In this document: positions 45,053 through 54,071 of the stretch, piece after piece | Position numbering within the stretch: the stretch's first letter is position 1 | How the letters are laid out: every line of letters starts with the position of its first letter | From: Pseudomonas sp. PB106 | GTDB lineage: Bacteria > Pseudomonadota > Gammaproteobacteria > Pseudomonadales > Pseudomonadaceae | NCBI RefSeq assembly: GCF_009764645.1 | Contig: NZ_RWIM01000220.1 | Coordinates: 20,555 to 84,554 of the forward strand | Reading direction: 5' to 3' | DNA: 64,000 nucleotides | Notes under the pieces: model-generated | What the model was told of the DNA's origin: nothing | Databases searched by the model: none | What the model saw: only the letters and a program-made list of their open reading frames with translations | Translations under genes and position numbers: made by a program

Positions 45053-45423
45053 TGCTCTGCTGCAATAGCGGCCATCAAGCCTGCTGCCGGTTCTGCGCCA
45101 CGTAAAACCTGTCGGATAAGGCGCGACGCACCAAGGTTGTGCAATACTCGCCGGCGTTTTCGGCGGCGATTTGTCCTACGTTTGCCAGTTGATCTGTTAG
45201 GTCGACTGGCAGACTGGCGACAACTCCCGCTGAATCTTGTGATTTATAGAGTGAAAAGCCCTGCCCAAGGCTTTTTATACTGCACGCCCCGCTGATCTTG
45301 CAGAGGTCCTGCAAGACGCGTTTGCCCACGAGGCAGGCGCGGTTTCATTTCAAGCCAAGGCTTATCGGCCAACGCTTCGACGCTCGGTGGTCATATCCAA
45401 TAACAAGACGAGGTTGCACCCCT
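45053..45423. other. Gap between the C58-like toxin gene and the permease
   Basis: 371 bases. It contains the AAAAGCC/GGCTTTT hairpin and a TATACT -10-like box (45277-45282) for the permease. Small open frames here are unconvincing. Confidence 0.5.
45254..45280 (+). terminator. Possible terminator of the C58-like gene
   Basis: AAAAGCC (45254-45260) and GGCTTTT (45269-45275) pair, followed by TTATA. It lies 200 bases past the stop and overlaps the likely permease promoter. Confidence 0.4.
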
Positions 45424-46845
45424 ATGCCAGTCGGCAATCAACTGCCTCACGGCGACACCGCTCAGGGCGGTCCGCTACAACGCGAACTCGGCGAACGGCA
45501 TATTCGCCTGATGGCACTCGGTGCCTGTATCGGCGTCGGTCTTTTTCTAGGTTCGGCCAAGGCCATCGAAATGGCCGGCCCGGCGATCATGATTTCCTAC
45601 ATCCTGGGTGGTCTGGCGATTCTGGTGATCATGCGCGCCCTCGGCGAGATGGCCGTGCATAACCCGGTGGCCGGTTCGTTCAGCCGTTACGCGCAAGATT
45701 ATCTCGGCCCCTTGGCGGGCTTCCTCACCGGCTGGAATTACTGGTTCCTGTGGCTGGTGACCTGCGTCGCTGAAATCACTGCGGTGGCCGTGTACATGGG
45801 CATCTGGTTTCCCGATGTGCCGCGCTGGATCTGGGCGCTTGCGGCGCTGGTCAGTATGGGCTCGATCAACCTGATCGCGGTGAAGGCCTTCGGTGAATTC
45901 GAGTTCTGGTTCGCCCTGATCAAGATCGTCACCATCATCGCCATGGTCATCGGCGGCGTCGGCATCATCGCCTTCGGTTTCGGCAATGACGGCGTGGCGC
46001 TGGGCATTTCCAACCTGTGGGCCCACGGTGGCTTCATGCCCAACGGTGTGACCGGTGTGCTGATGTCCCTGCAGATGGTCATGTTCGCCTACCTCGGTGT
46101 CGAGATGATCGGCCTGACTGCCGGTGAAGCGAAGAACCCGCAGAAGACCATTCCCGATGCGATCGGCTCGGTGTTCTGGCGGATTCTGCTGTTCTACGTC
46201 GGTGCGTTGTTCGTGATTCTGTCGATCTATCCGTGGAACGAGATCGGCACCCAGGGCAGTCCGTTTGTGATGACCTTCGAACGCTTGGGCATCAAGACCG
46301 CCGCCGGCATCATCAACTTCGTGGTCATCACTGCCGCGCTATCGTCGTGCAACGGCGGCATCTTCAGCACCGGGCGCATGCTCTACAGCCTGGCGCAGAA
46401 CGGTCAGGCGCCGGCCGGTTTTGCCAAGACCTCGAACAACGGTGTACCGCGTCGTGCGTTGCTGTTGTCGATTGCTGCGTTGCTGCTGGGCGTGCTGCTC
46501 AACTATCTGGTACCGGAAAAAGTCTTCGTCTGGGTGACTTCGATTGCAACCTTCGGCGCGATCTGGACGTGGGTGATGATCCTGCTGGCCCAGCTGAAAT
46601 TCCGCAAAGGCCTGAGCGCCAGCGAACGTGCCGGCCTCAAATACAAGATGTGGCTGTACCCAGTCAGCTCGTACTTCGCCCTGGCATTTCTGGTGCTGGT
46701 GGTCGGCCTGATGGCGTACTTCCCGGACACCCGCGTGGCGCTGTATATCGGCCCGGCATTCCTGGTGCTGCTGACGGTGTTGTTCTACGTGTTCAAGCTG
46801 CAGCCGAGCAATGTGTCGCAAAGTGCGGTGCGTTCGATTTCGTAA
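45424..46845 (+). CDS. Amino acid permease (APC superfamily, AAT family)
   Basis: A 473-residue transporter with 12 predicted membrane helices. The first helix carries ALGACIGVGLFLGSAKAIEM, the unwound substrate-binding segment of AAT-family permeases, followed by AGPAIMISYILGG. The match is closest to ProY/GabP-like proteins; the substrate (proline, GABA or another amino acid) is not determined. The ATG at 45424 (MPVGNQLPHG) gives the standard short cytoplasmic N-terminus. Its neighbour on the left, beyond the toxin gene, is the PBP gene, as for PA0788/PA0789. Confidence 0.92.
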   Translation: MPVGNQLPHGDTAQGGPLQRELGERHIRLMALGACIGVGLFLGSAKAIEMAGPAIMISYILGGLAILVIMRALGEMAVHNPVAGSFSRYAQDYLGPLAGFLTGWNYWFLWLVTCVAEITAVAVYMGIWFPDVPRWIWALAALVSMGSINLIAVKAFGEFEFWFALIKIVTIIAMVIGGVGIIAFGFGNDGVALGISNLWAHGGFMPNGVTGVLMSLQMVMFAYLGVEMIGLTAGEAKNPQKTIPDAIGSVFWRILLFYVGALFVILSIYPWNEIGTQGSPFVMTFERLGIKTAAGIINFVVITAALSSCNGGIFSTGRMLYSLAQNGQAPAGFAKTSNNGVPRRALLLSIAALLLGVLLNYLVPEKVFVWVTSIATFGAIWTWVMILLAQLKFRKGLSASERAGLKYKMWLYPVSSYFALAFLVLVVGLMAYFPDTRVALYIGPAFLVLLTVLFYVFKLQPSNVSQSAVRSIS

Positions 46846-46865
46846 CGGCTAATCGCTGAAACAGC

Positions 46866-46896
46866 AAAGCCCCGGTCGCCAGATCGGGGCTTTTTT
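46866..46896 (+). terminator. Rho-independent terminator of the permease gene
   Basis: AAAGCCCCG and CGGGGCTTT pair around a ten-base loop, followed by TTTG. Confidence 0.9.
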
Positions 46897-46927
46897 GTTG
46901 CACCATCCGTCGGATTTGGGCCCCCAC

Positions 46928-46943
46928 CTGTAATTTCTGACAG
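46928..46943 (+). promoter_or_regulatory. las/rhl-box-like palindrome upstream of a small membrane protein
   Basis: CTGTAATTTCTGACAG (CT-N12-AG; one arm differs from the others by one base) is centred about 73 bases before the ATG at 47009. Confidence 0.55.
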
Positions 46944-47008
46944 TAGGCGAAAGTGGGCCGCAGGCTTAGCGTGAGTCTCCGTCCAATCCACAGTGGCAAG
47001 GAGTGGTG

Positions 47009-47371
47009 ATGAAGGGATTCTCTGCACTGATGGTCATCGGCGTGGCCGACGCATTGATTCACTGGCAAGTGTTTTTCGTCATGAGCAGCGCTGGCGGGTT
47101 GACTCAGGCGGGCAGCAATTTCGCAGCATTCTGTGTCGCAGCCGCGTTCACGATTTATGTGAACATGCTGTACATCTTCGAAACGGGCACGTCGATGCTC
47201 GGCTATCTGTTGTTTATTGGCGTAATGGGCGGCATAAGTTTCGGCATCGGCTCGCTGGGCGATGCGCGAGCGCTGCATGGATTGATCACGGTGGCGATGT
47301 TTACCGGGATCAATCTGTTGCTGGCGTACTGTTTTTTTCGTTTTGTGTTGTTTCGCAATCGGGAGGTTTGA
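47009..47371 (+). CDS. Small membrane protein of unknown function
   Basis: A 120-residue protein with four hydrophobic helices and hardly any loops, beginning MKGFSALMVIGVADALIHWQ and ending CFFRFVLFRNREV. I do not recognise a family. The ATG at 47009 is five bases after a perfect AAGGAG. The lux-box-like element 73 bases upstream links it with two other unknown genes in this window. Confidence 0.8.
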   Translation: MKGFSALMVIGVADALIHWQVFFVMSSAGGLTQAGSNFAAFCVAAAFTIYVNMLYIFETGTSMLGYLLFIGVMGGISFGIGSLGDARALHGLITVAMFTGINLLLAYCFFRFVLFRNREV

Positions 47372-47403
47372 AGCGCCAGCCAGCTGCAAGGGCTGGCGCT
47401 TTG
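47372..47403. terminator. Bidirectional terminator between convergent genes
   Basis: AGCGCCAGCC and GGCTGGCGCT pair around nine bases, followed by TTTG; the complement side lacks a long T run. Confidence 0.7.
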
Positions 47404-47407
47404 TGCC

Positions 47408-49027
47408 TTATGCGGCTGCGATTTCGTTCGGCTCGAAACTGTCCGCCCGCGCCATCTGCCACATGCGCGAATAGAACTCGCCGTTGACTTCCCCAGTGAG
47501 CAATTCACCCGGCTTGAGGAACACGTGCAGTTGCGAGAACAGTTTGATTTCAGTCGCTGACATGCGCCGCACCAGGTGTTTGGCCGACAGTTGCGAAGGA
47601 TGCTCAAGCCCCGCCGCCGCGAGCATTTCCGCCAAGGCTTTCAACGTGCTGCGATGGAAGTTGAACACGCGCTGCGCTTTGTCCGGAACCACCAGTGCGC
47701 GTTGGCGCAATGCATCCTGCGTGGCGACCCCGGTCGGGCATTTATTGGTGTGGCATGACTGCGACTGGATGCAGCCGATGGCGAACATGAAACCACGCGC
47801 CGAGTTGGCCCAGTCGGCGCCGATGGCCAGCACGCTGGCGATGTCGAAAGCGCTGACGATCTTGCCGCTGGCGCCGAGCTTGATCTTGTCGCGCAGATTG
47901 AGGCCTACGAGGGTGTTGTGAACGAACAGCAGCCCTTCGCGCATCGGCACGCCGATGTGGTCGGTGAATTCCACAGGTGCCGCCCCGGTACCGCCTTCCT
48001 TGCCGTCGACGACGATGAAGTCCGGAAGAATGCCGGTTTCCAGCATGGCTTTGGCGATGCCCATGAACTCCCATGGATGGCCGAGGCAGAACTTGAAGCC
48101 CACCGGTTTGCCGCCGGACAGTTCGCGCAATTGCTGGATGAAATGCATCATCTCGATCGGCGTGGAAAACGCGCTGTGGCGTGACGGCGACACGCAGTCT
48201 TCGCCCATCATGATTCCTCGGGTCTCAGCGATTTCCTTGGTCACTTTGTGTTTGGGCAGGATGCCGCCGTGGCCGGGTTTGGCGCCTTGGCTCATCTTGA
48301 TTTCGATCATCCGCACTTGCGGGTTTTGCGCCTGGGTGGCGAAGCGTTCCGGGTCGAAGCGGCCGTCACTGGTGCGGCAGCCGAAGTAGCCGCTGCCCAG
48401 CTCCCAGGTCAGGTCGCCGCCGTGTTCGCGGTGATACGGGCTGATGCTGCCTTCGCCGGTGTCGTGGGCGAAATTACCGAGTTTTGCACCTTGGTTCAAC
48501 GCGCGAATGGCGTTGGCGCTGAGCGAGCCAAAGCTCATTGCCGAGATGTTGAACACTGACGCCGAGTACGGCTGCGAGCACTGCGGGCCGCCGACGGTGA
48601 CGCGGAAACTGTTCGGATCGCTCAACGGCGCCGGGCGCATTGAGTGGCCAATGAATTCGAAACCCGCCTGGTAGACATCGATCAGTGTGCCGAACGGTTT
48701 GTCGGCGGTTTCGTTTTTCGCCCGCGAATACACCAGCGAGCGCTGGGCGCGTGAGAAGGGCAGGGCATCGCTGTCGGATTCCAGCAGGTATTGGCGGATC
48801 TCCGGGCGAATGCCTTCGACCAGGTAGCGGATGTTGCCGAGGATCGGGTAGTTGCGGCGTACGGCGTGCGGCGTCTGCAGCAGATCGAACAGACCGAGCA
48901 GGCTCAACACGCCGGTGACGGCAGTGATCGGCCACAGCCAGTCGTGTTCGAGGAACGGCAGGCTGGCGAGGGTGAAAATCACGCAGACGGCAAAGAAGGC
49001 GTAGCGGCTCAGGAGTGACAGGCTCAT
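47408..49027 (-). CDS. FMN-binding glutamate-synthase-like protein
   Basis: A 539-residue protein with the central GltS/GOGAT-type TIM barrel but no N-terminal glutaminase domain. Two N-terminal hydrophobic stretches (SRYAFFAVCVIFTLASLPF; WPITAVTGVLSLLGL) anchor it to the membrane. FNISAMSFGSLS is an FMN-site motif, followed by GGTGAAPVEF and CIQSQSCHTNKCPTGVA, which supplies the iron-sulfur-binding cysteines. Actual activity is unknown, and a role in glutamate formation is not established without a glutaminase domain. The ATG at 49027 is favoured because AAGGAA lies 6-7 bases upstream. Confidence 0.9.
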   Translation of the reverse strand: MSLSLLSRYAFFAVCVIFTLASLPFLEHDWLWPITAVTGVLSLLGLFDLLQTPHAVRRNYPILGNIRYLVEGIRPEIRQYLLESDSDALPFSRAQRSLVYSRAKNETADKPFGTLIDVYQAGFEFIGHSMRPAPLSDPNSFRVTVGGPQCSQPYSASVFNISAMSFGSLSANAIRALNQGAKLGNFAHDTGEGSISPYHREHGGDLTWELGSGYFGCRTSDGRFDPERFATQAQNPQVRMIEIKMSQGAKPGHGGILPKHKVTKEIAETRGIMMGEDCVSPSRHSAFSTPIEMMHFIQQLRELSGGKPVGFKFCLGHPWEFMGIAKAMLETGILPDFIVVDGKEGGTGAAPVEFTDHIGVPMREGLLFVHNTLVGLNLRDKIKLGASGKIVSAFDIASVLAIGADWANSARGFMFAIGCIQSQSCHTNKCPTGVATQDALRQRALVVPDKAQRVFNFHRSTLKALAEMLAAAGLEHPSQLSAKHLVRRMSATEIKLFSQLHVFLKPGELLTGEVNGEFYSRMWQMARADSFEPNEIAAA

Positions 49028-49326
49028 ACGGTTTCCTTGGTTCGGACTGTTCTTTGTGGGAGCCGAGCTTGCTCGCGATGTCGGATATTCTGCCGGATAT
49101 TCGCTACCTGACATTTCGCTCTTTTGCGAGCCAGCTCAGTTCCTGGGCGTATCCGTTGCCGGGCATTGCGCGCCCGGCCGGATGCTGCACGCATACTGGC
49201 CCACAGAGTGCTGGCAGGCAAACTTGTTGCTGGAACAAGCGCCTTCCCGAGTAGGCTCGCTTGCACAGGGAAATGCATTTCCAAGGTGCAAGCGAGATTG
49301 CTTGCGAAGGCGACTACAGCCATTGT
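49028..49326. other. Gap with one half REP unit
   Basis: 299 bases. A GTGGGAGCCGAGCTTGCTCG unit (about 49056-49083) is followed by two GGATATTC repeats (49083-49101). Nothing else was recognised. Confidence 0.45.
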
Positions 49327-49797
49327 TTATGCCGTCACCGATCCTTTTGGCGTTTGCCGTTTCTGGTCATCCTTGTGTTTGGCCCTGGCCATATCGTTGA
49401 TGCAGTAATTGATGTGGTAGAAGCCGAACAGGACTGAGAAGAGGCGGTTCATTCGCAGCTCGAAGCCGTACTCGGTCAGCGTGTAGGCGCGCAAGGCTCT
49501 GCGCATACGAAAGCACCAGGCAATTGCGATGAGCTGGGCAATGACCGTCAACGCATACCCCGCGAATATGAACGTCAGATCAGGGATGGTGAAAAGGATC
49601 CCGCCGATACCGCAGAACGCGAGATAGACGACCAGACAGGTCTGGCTCAGCGTCTTGATGCGGGTGACGCCCTCCACCAGGGTCGCTGTTTTATGCAGCC
49701 ATATAACCGGGTAGAGCCCCATGGTGATCAACGTCAGCAGAATGAAATGAAACGTCTTGATGCTGTTCTTTTCCTTGAGCGTCGAAATGTCGGACAT
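49327..49797 (-). CDS. DUF4234-family membrane protein
   Basis: A 156-residue protein with three or four membrane helices, beginning MSDISTLKEKNSIKTFHFIL. The segment FILLTLITMGLYPVIWL, and a second helix pair near LFSVLFGFYHINYCIND, match DUF4234. Function is unknown. Confidence 0.85.
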   Translation of the reverse strand: MSDISTLKEKNSIKTFHFILLTLITMGLYPVIWLHKTATLVEGVTRIKTLSQTCLVVYLAFCGIGGILFTIPDLTFIFAGYALTVIAQLIAIAWCFRMRRALRAYTLTEYGFELRMNRLFSVLFGFYHINYCINDMARAKHKDDQKRQTPKGSVTA

Positions 49798-50014
49798 GCA
49801 GCGATTTCCCTCTATGGCGAATTGGGCGAATAGTCGTTTGGGCAGCTGTGAATAACGCTACCAAACTCGCGAGTGGGAAATTTCCGAGCCTGTGGGCGGA
49901 CATGTCGTCAGAATCCGGAAGATCACGGTGTCGCCAATGTAGTGTTCTTCTGATGACGCGAGCCCCGCCAACATGGGATCCTGACGGCTTTTCGCCCAAG
50001 GCCATTTTTGCCCC

Positions 50015-50449
50015 ATGACGCTGACATCCGCCGCTTCGCCCCGCATCATCCGCATTGCCGCCGCTCTGCTGCTTAACGCCACTGGCCAGACCCTGTTGGT
50101 GCGCAAGCGCGGCACCAGCGCATTCATGCAACCGGGCGGCAAGATCGAAGCGCATGAGCTGCCGGTGCATGCCCTGGCCCGTGAGCTGGAAGAAGAGCTG
50201 GGTCTGCAGATTGATCCGGCACAGGCCACGTTCCTTGGCCAGTTCAGTGCGCCAGCGGCCAACGAGCCGGGATTTGTCGTACAGGCCGATATCTTTCAAC
50301 TGACGATCAACGCCGAAGTTTCCCCGGCGGCGGAAATCGAAGAGGTGCTGTGGATCGATCCGGCCACTGACGGTGATGTCGTTCTGGCGCCATTGACACG
50401 CGATGTGATCCTGCCGTTTTATCGAGCCTCGCTGACCGCTATCGCCTGA
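50015..50449 (+). CDS. Nudix hydrolase
   Basis: A 144-residue Nudix protein. The full Nudix box is present: GGKIEAHE, seven residues, RELEEELGL (about residues 41-65). Such enzymes hydrolyse nucleoside diphosphate derivatives; the substrate is unknown. The following LysE gene starts 24 bases downstream and the next GNAT gene 3 bases after that, so the three may form an operon. Confidence 0.92.
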   Translation: MTLTSAASPRIIRIAAALLLNATGQTLLVRKRGTSAFMQPGGKIEAHELPVHALARELEEELGLQIDPAQATFLGQFSAPAANEPGFVVQADIFQLTINAEVSPAAEIEEVLWIDPATDGDVVLAPLTRDVILPFYRASLTAIA

Positions 50450-50472
50450 TCATTTCCGCAAAGGACGTTGCC

Positions 50473-51111
50473 ATGATCCCGCTTCCCGACTTGCTGATCT
50501 TTGCTGCCGCCGCGCTGCTGATGGTGCTGACACCGGGGCCGAACATGATCTATCTGATCTCGCGTTCGATCTGTCAGGGACGCAAGGCCGGAGTGACGTC
50601 GTTGCTCGGTGTGGTCGCGGGCTTCTTTGTGCACATGTTCGCAGCGGCAGCCGGTTTGACGGCGGTTTTCCTCGCGGTGCCGATGGCTTATGAAGTGTTG
50701 AAATGGGTCGGTGCGTTGTACCTGCTGTGGCTGGCCTGGCTAGCGGTGAAACCCGGTGCGCGCTCGCCGTTCGAGGCGCAACAATTGCCGCCGGACTCGT
50801 CGCGCAAACTGATCACCATGGGGTTTCTCACCAGTGCGTTGAACCCGAAAATCGCGGTGTTCTATCTCTCGGTGTTTCCGCAGTTCATCACGCCTGAGCA
50901 CGGCTCTGTGTTCACTCAAAGCATCATTCTCGGGCTCACACAAATCAGCGTCAGCTTCACCGTCAATCTGTTGATCGCGTTGTTCGCCGCAGGCATCGCT
51001 TCGTGGTTCGTGCGCAATCCGACATGGTTGGCGATGCAGCGTTACTTCATGGGATTTGTGCTGGCCGGGCTGGCGGTGCGCCTGATGCTTGAGCAGCGCA
51101 GGACGGCTTGA
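50473..51111 (+). CDS. LysE-family amino acid exporter
   Basis: A 212-residue inner-membrane protein with about six helices. The LysE/RhtB opening DLLIFAAAALLMVLTPGPNM (TPGPN motif) and MGFLTSALNPKIAVFYLSVF are clear. Members export lysine, threonine, homoserine or other amino acids; the substrate is not known here. Confidence 0.92.
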   Translation: MIPLPDLLIFAAAALLMVLTPGPNMIYLISRSICQGRKAGVTSLLGVVAGFFVHMFAAAAGLTAVFLAVPMAYEVLKWVGALYLLWLAWLAVKPGARSPFEAQQLPPDSSRKLITMGFLTSALNPKIAVFYLSVFPQFITPEHGSVFTQSIILGLTQISVSFTVNLLIALFAAGIASWFVRNPTWLAMQRYFMGFVLAGLAVRLMLEQRRTA

Positions 51112-51113
51112 AC

Positions 51114-51620
51114 ATGTGGATCGAACGGCTGGATGCCAGTCATGCCCTGGCTTATCGAGAGCTGATGCTTGAAGCCTATGATCGCCATCCGCAGGCATTT
51201 ACCTCCAGCGTGCGCGAGCGTGCGGTGATGCCGTTGAGCTGGTGGGAAGGGCGCCTGACCAGCAAGCTGGATGTGGTGCTTGGCGCATTCGAGTCCGGGC
51301 AATTGGCCGGGATCGTCGGCCTCGCCTTCGAGCCGCGCGAGAAGGCGCGGCACAAAGTCACGTTGTTCGGCATGTACGTTTCAGCGGACTTTCGCCAGCA
51401 CGGTCTGGGTTATGAACTGGTGCAAGCGGCGCTGGCCGAAGCGCAGAACCATTCGGCGCTGAAGCTGGTCCAGTTGACCGTTACGGCTGGCAACGATGCC
51501 GCGTTCAAACTCTACGAGCGCTGCGGCTTTATCCAGTTCGGTCTGGAACCGCTGGCGGTGCGGGTCGGCGAAGATTACTTCGACAAGATCCATATGTGGC
51601 GGCAACTGACACTGGCTTAA
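51114..51620 (+). CDS. GNAT-family N-acetyltransferase
   Basis: A 168-residue acetyltransferase. The acetyl-CoA-binding motif R/Q-x-x-G-x-G/A appears as DFRQHGLGYELVQAAL (about residue 90), and the late strand-loop NDAAFKLYERCGFIQFG is present. The ATG at 51114 begins MWIERLDASHALAYRELM. The substrate is unknown. It follows the LysE gene directly. Confidence 0.9.
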   Translation: MWIERLDASHALAYRELMLEAYDRHPQAFTSSVRERAVMPLSWWEGRLTSKLDVVLGAFESGQLAGIVGLAFEPREKARHKVTLFGMYVSADFRQHGLGYELVQAALAEAQNHSALKLVQLTVTAGNDAAFKLYERCGFIQFGLEPLAVRVGEDYFDKIHMWRQLTLA

Positions 51621-51693
51621 AGATCAAAAGATCGCAGCCTTCGGCAGCTACAGGGTTTGTGTAGGAGCTGCCGAAGGCTGCGATCTTTTGATT
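51621..51693. repeat. REP pair in the opposite head-to-tail order
   Basis: AGATCAAAAGATCGCAGCCT...GGCAGCTACAG and GTAGGAGCTGCCGAAGGCTG...GATCTTTTGAT. Here the GATC ends face outward, unlike the other elements in the window. It lies between the GNAT gene and the LysR gene. Confidence 0.8.
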
Positions 51694-51699
51694 TGGCTT

Positions 51700-52629
51700 T
51701 TAACGGACCGCGCTCACACCGTCCAAGGTAGAAAACGAAGTGTCCTTCGCCGTCAGCAGGAAATCACGCATGTACGGCGCATCCAGCATGTCCGCGCGGA
51801 TCCCCGCGTACAGCGTGGCAAACAAGCCTTTCTCACCCAGCCGCTTGGCCTTCACGTAACCGCGCGAGCTGTATTCATGCAGCGCCCAGTGCGGCATGCC
51901 GCACACGCCACGGCCGCTGGCGACCAGTTGCATCATCATCACCGTCAATTCGGAAGTGCGCACTTGCGCCGGTTCGATATCGGCCGGTTCAAGGAAGCGC
52001 GTGAAGATGTCCAGCCGATCACGTTCCACCGGGTAGGTGATCAGCGTTTCTGTGAGCAAATCTTCCGGCACGATGTACGGCTTGCTCGCCAGCGCATGCT
52101 GATTGGCCACCGCAAGCATTGCTTCGTAAGTAAACAGCGGCACATAGGTGATGCCGGCAATTTCCAGCGGATCGGAGGTCACCACCAGATCCAGATCGCC
52201 CCGCGCCAGAGCCGGTAGCGGTGCAAAGGAAAAGCCTGAAGCCAGGTCCAGTTCGACTTCCGGCCAGGCATCGCGGAACTGGTCGATGGTCGGCATCAAC
52301 CATTGAAAACAACTGTGACACTCGATTGCCATGTGCAAGCGCCCGGCGGTGCCACCGGCGAGGCGGCTGATGTCACGTTCAGCTGCACGCAGCAGCGGCA
52401 GGGTAGCATCGGCCAGTTGCAGCAGACGCAAACCGGCACTGGTGAAGCGCACTGGTTTGGTTTTGCGCACGAACAGCGGCATGCCCATGCGCTCTTCCAG
52501 TTCCTTGAACTGGTGGGACAGCGCCGACTGCGTCAGATGCAGGCGATCAGCCGCATCGACGAGGCTGTCGGCCTCGCGCAGGGCATGCAGGGTTTTCAAA
52601 TGACGGATCTCAAGCACCGACGGCTCCAT
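51700..52629 (-). CDS. metR: MetR-like LysR regulator
   Basis: A 309-residue LysR protein beginning MEPSVLEIRHLKTLHALREA, with HTH ADRLHLTQSALSHQFKELEE. Its opening and inducer-domain motifs (CHSCFQWLMP, HWALHEYS) match MetR, the homocysteine-responsive activator of methionine synthesis genes. The ATG at 52629 is chosen by family alignment; an upstream in-frame start adds a disordered tail. It is divergent from the hydrolase gene at 52822, whose control by MetR is not shown. Confidence 0.88.
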   Translation of the reverse strand: MEPSVLEIRHLKTLHALREADSLVDAADRLHLTQSALSHQFKELEERMGMPLFVRKTKPVRFTSAGLRLLQLADATLPLLRAAERDISRLAGGTAGRLHMAIECHSCFQWLMPTIDQFRDAWPEVELDLASGFSFAPLPALARGDLDLVVTSDPLEIAGITYVPLFTYEAMLAVANQHALASKPYIVPEDLLTETLITYPVERDRLDIFTRFLEPADIEPAQVRTSELTVMMMQLVASGRGVCGMPHWALHEYSSRGYVKAKRLGEKGLFATLYAGIRADMLDAPYMRDFLLTAKDTSFSTLDGVSAVR

Positions 52630-52821
52630 GAACAAAATTTGCTGATTCAGCGATGGTGGTGAGTTTGTCTCATGTTGGCGGAGCTGTCGACTGGGTCTGT
52701 TTCCGTGAGCGCAATGACCGCTCGGCACTCTTCATCAAACTGTCACGCAACTGTGGCAGCGCGCTTGAACAAACTTCATCAGACTCGCGCTCTACTGGGG
52801 TTCTGCGTTTCGGTGTTTTTC

Positions 52822-53856
52822 ATGCACAAAGTGTTTTTATCCGTCGCGGCCATGTTGGCCGCGCTTTTGTTCGGTGTGCCGTCGCTAGCGGCCGCGCGTT
52901 GCGACGTCAACGTGCCGACCGAGCACGTCGATCTGCAACAAGTCAGCATCGCTTATCAGAGCATTGGTCGCGCGTCGGACCCAGCGTTGCTGCTGGTGAT
53001 GGGGCTCGGTGGGCAGTTGATTCACTGGCCGGATGAGGTGGTGGTTGCGCTGTGTCAGCAGGGTTTTCGGGTGATCCGGTATGACAACCGCGATGTCGGG
53101 TTGTCGACCTGGCGTCAGGCGCCGGTGGAGGCCAACCTGACCTTTGAAGTGTTGCGCTACAAACTCGGTCTGCCGGTGTCGGCACCGTACAGCCTGACCG
53201 ACATGGCCGACGATGCGCTGGGTCTGATGGACGCGCTGCACGTCGAGCAGTTTCACGTATTGGGCGCGAGCATGGGCGGGATGATTGCCCAGCATATGGC
53301 GGCGATGGCACCGCAGCGAGTCGAGAGCCTGACGCTGATCATGACCACGTCGGGCGCCGAAGGCTTGCCGGCACCGAGTGCGGCGCTGGTGCAATTGCTG
53401 TCGCGTCGCGGCGCTCCGAATCGTCAGGTGGCGCTGGAACAACAGGCGGATTTGCTAGCGGCGCTGGGCAGCCCGGCGGTGACCGATGATCGACAGGCCT
53501 TGCTGCAACAGGCGGCGGCGTCCTATGACCGCGCGTTCAATCCTGAAGGCGTGAAGCGGCAGATCATGGCGATCCTCGCCGAGCCGAGCCGAGTGGCATT
53601 GCTCAACCAGCTACGCGTGCCGACGCTGGTGGTGCACGGCACGGCCGATCCGTTGTTGCCGGTGATGCACGGCGTGCATCTGGCGGCGCATATTCGCGGC
53701 AGTCAGTTGCGCCTTATTCCGGGTTTGGCCCATCGCTTTCAAGAGGCGTTCAAGGAACCGTTGCTGGCGGCGGTGTTGCCGTATCTGCAGGCGCATCGCG
53801 AAGACACTTCGCATTGGGCGCAGATCGAGCCGGTGGTGGGTGGGAATCTGCTGTAA
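52822..53856 (+). CDS. Secreted alpha/beta hydrolase
   Basis: A 344-residue hydrolase with an N-terminal signal peptide (MHKVFLSVAAMLAALLFG, cleavage near SLA/AA). The nucleophile elbow is GASMGGMIAQ, with an oxyanion-type motif LLLVMGLGGQLIHWPDE near the start of the domain. The acid-bearing HGTADPLLP and LAHRFQEAF supply the rest of the triad. Substrate is unknown. The ATG at 52822 was chosen because it opens the signal peptide. Confidence 0.88.
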   Translation: MHKVFLSVAAMLAALLFGVPSLAAARCDVNVPTEHVDLQQVSIAYQSIGRASDPALLLVMGLGGQLIHWPDEVVVALCQQGFRVIRYDNRDVGLSTWRQAPVEANLTFEVLRYKLGLPVSAPYSLTDMADDALGLMDALHVEQFHVLGASMGGMIAQHMAAMAPQRVESLTLIMTTSGAEGLPAPSAALVQLLSRRGAPNRQVALEQQADLLAALGSPAVTDDRQALLQQAAASYDRAFNPEGVKRQIMAILAEPSRVALLNQLRVPTLVVHGTADPLLPVMHGVHLAAHIRGSQLRLIPGLAHRFQEAFKEPLLAAVLPYLQAHREDTSHWAQIEPVVGGNLL

Positions 53857-53875
53857 CCGTCAGATGTGTGTCGCC

Positions 53876-53917
53876 CCTGCAGGCCCTATCGCTGGCAAGC
53901 CAGCTCCCACATTTGGA
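53876..53917. repeat. Half REP element (GCTGGCAAGCCAGCTCCCAC)
   Basis: One unit of the GTGGGAGCTGGCTTGCCAGC family, unpaired. It immediately precedes the next REP pair. Confidence 0.75.
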
Positions 53918-53927
53918 ATGCATTCCC

Positions 53928-54007
53928 CTGTAGGAGCTGCCGAAGGCTGCGATCTTTTGATCTTAAGCACAACGTCAACAGATCGCAGCCTTCGGCAGCT
54001 CCTACAG
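53928..54007. repeat. REP-type inverted repeat (GTAGGAGCTGCC family)
   Basis: CTGTAGGAGCTGCCGAAGGC and its complement, with inner GATCTTTTGATCTT/CAACAGATC parts. Confidence 0.88.
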
Positions 54008-54071
54008 GTGCAGGGTGATCAGGGTGTATCGTGCAAACTTTCCCGCACGATTTCCCCCCGCGAGGTGTGTG

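Noticed and set aside
45075..45329. An 84-residue minus-strand frame before the permease
   Set aside because: It overlaps the probable permease promoter and terminator hairpin, and lacks any recognisable feature.
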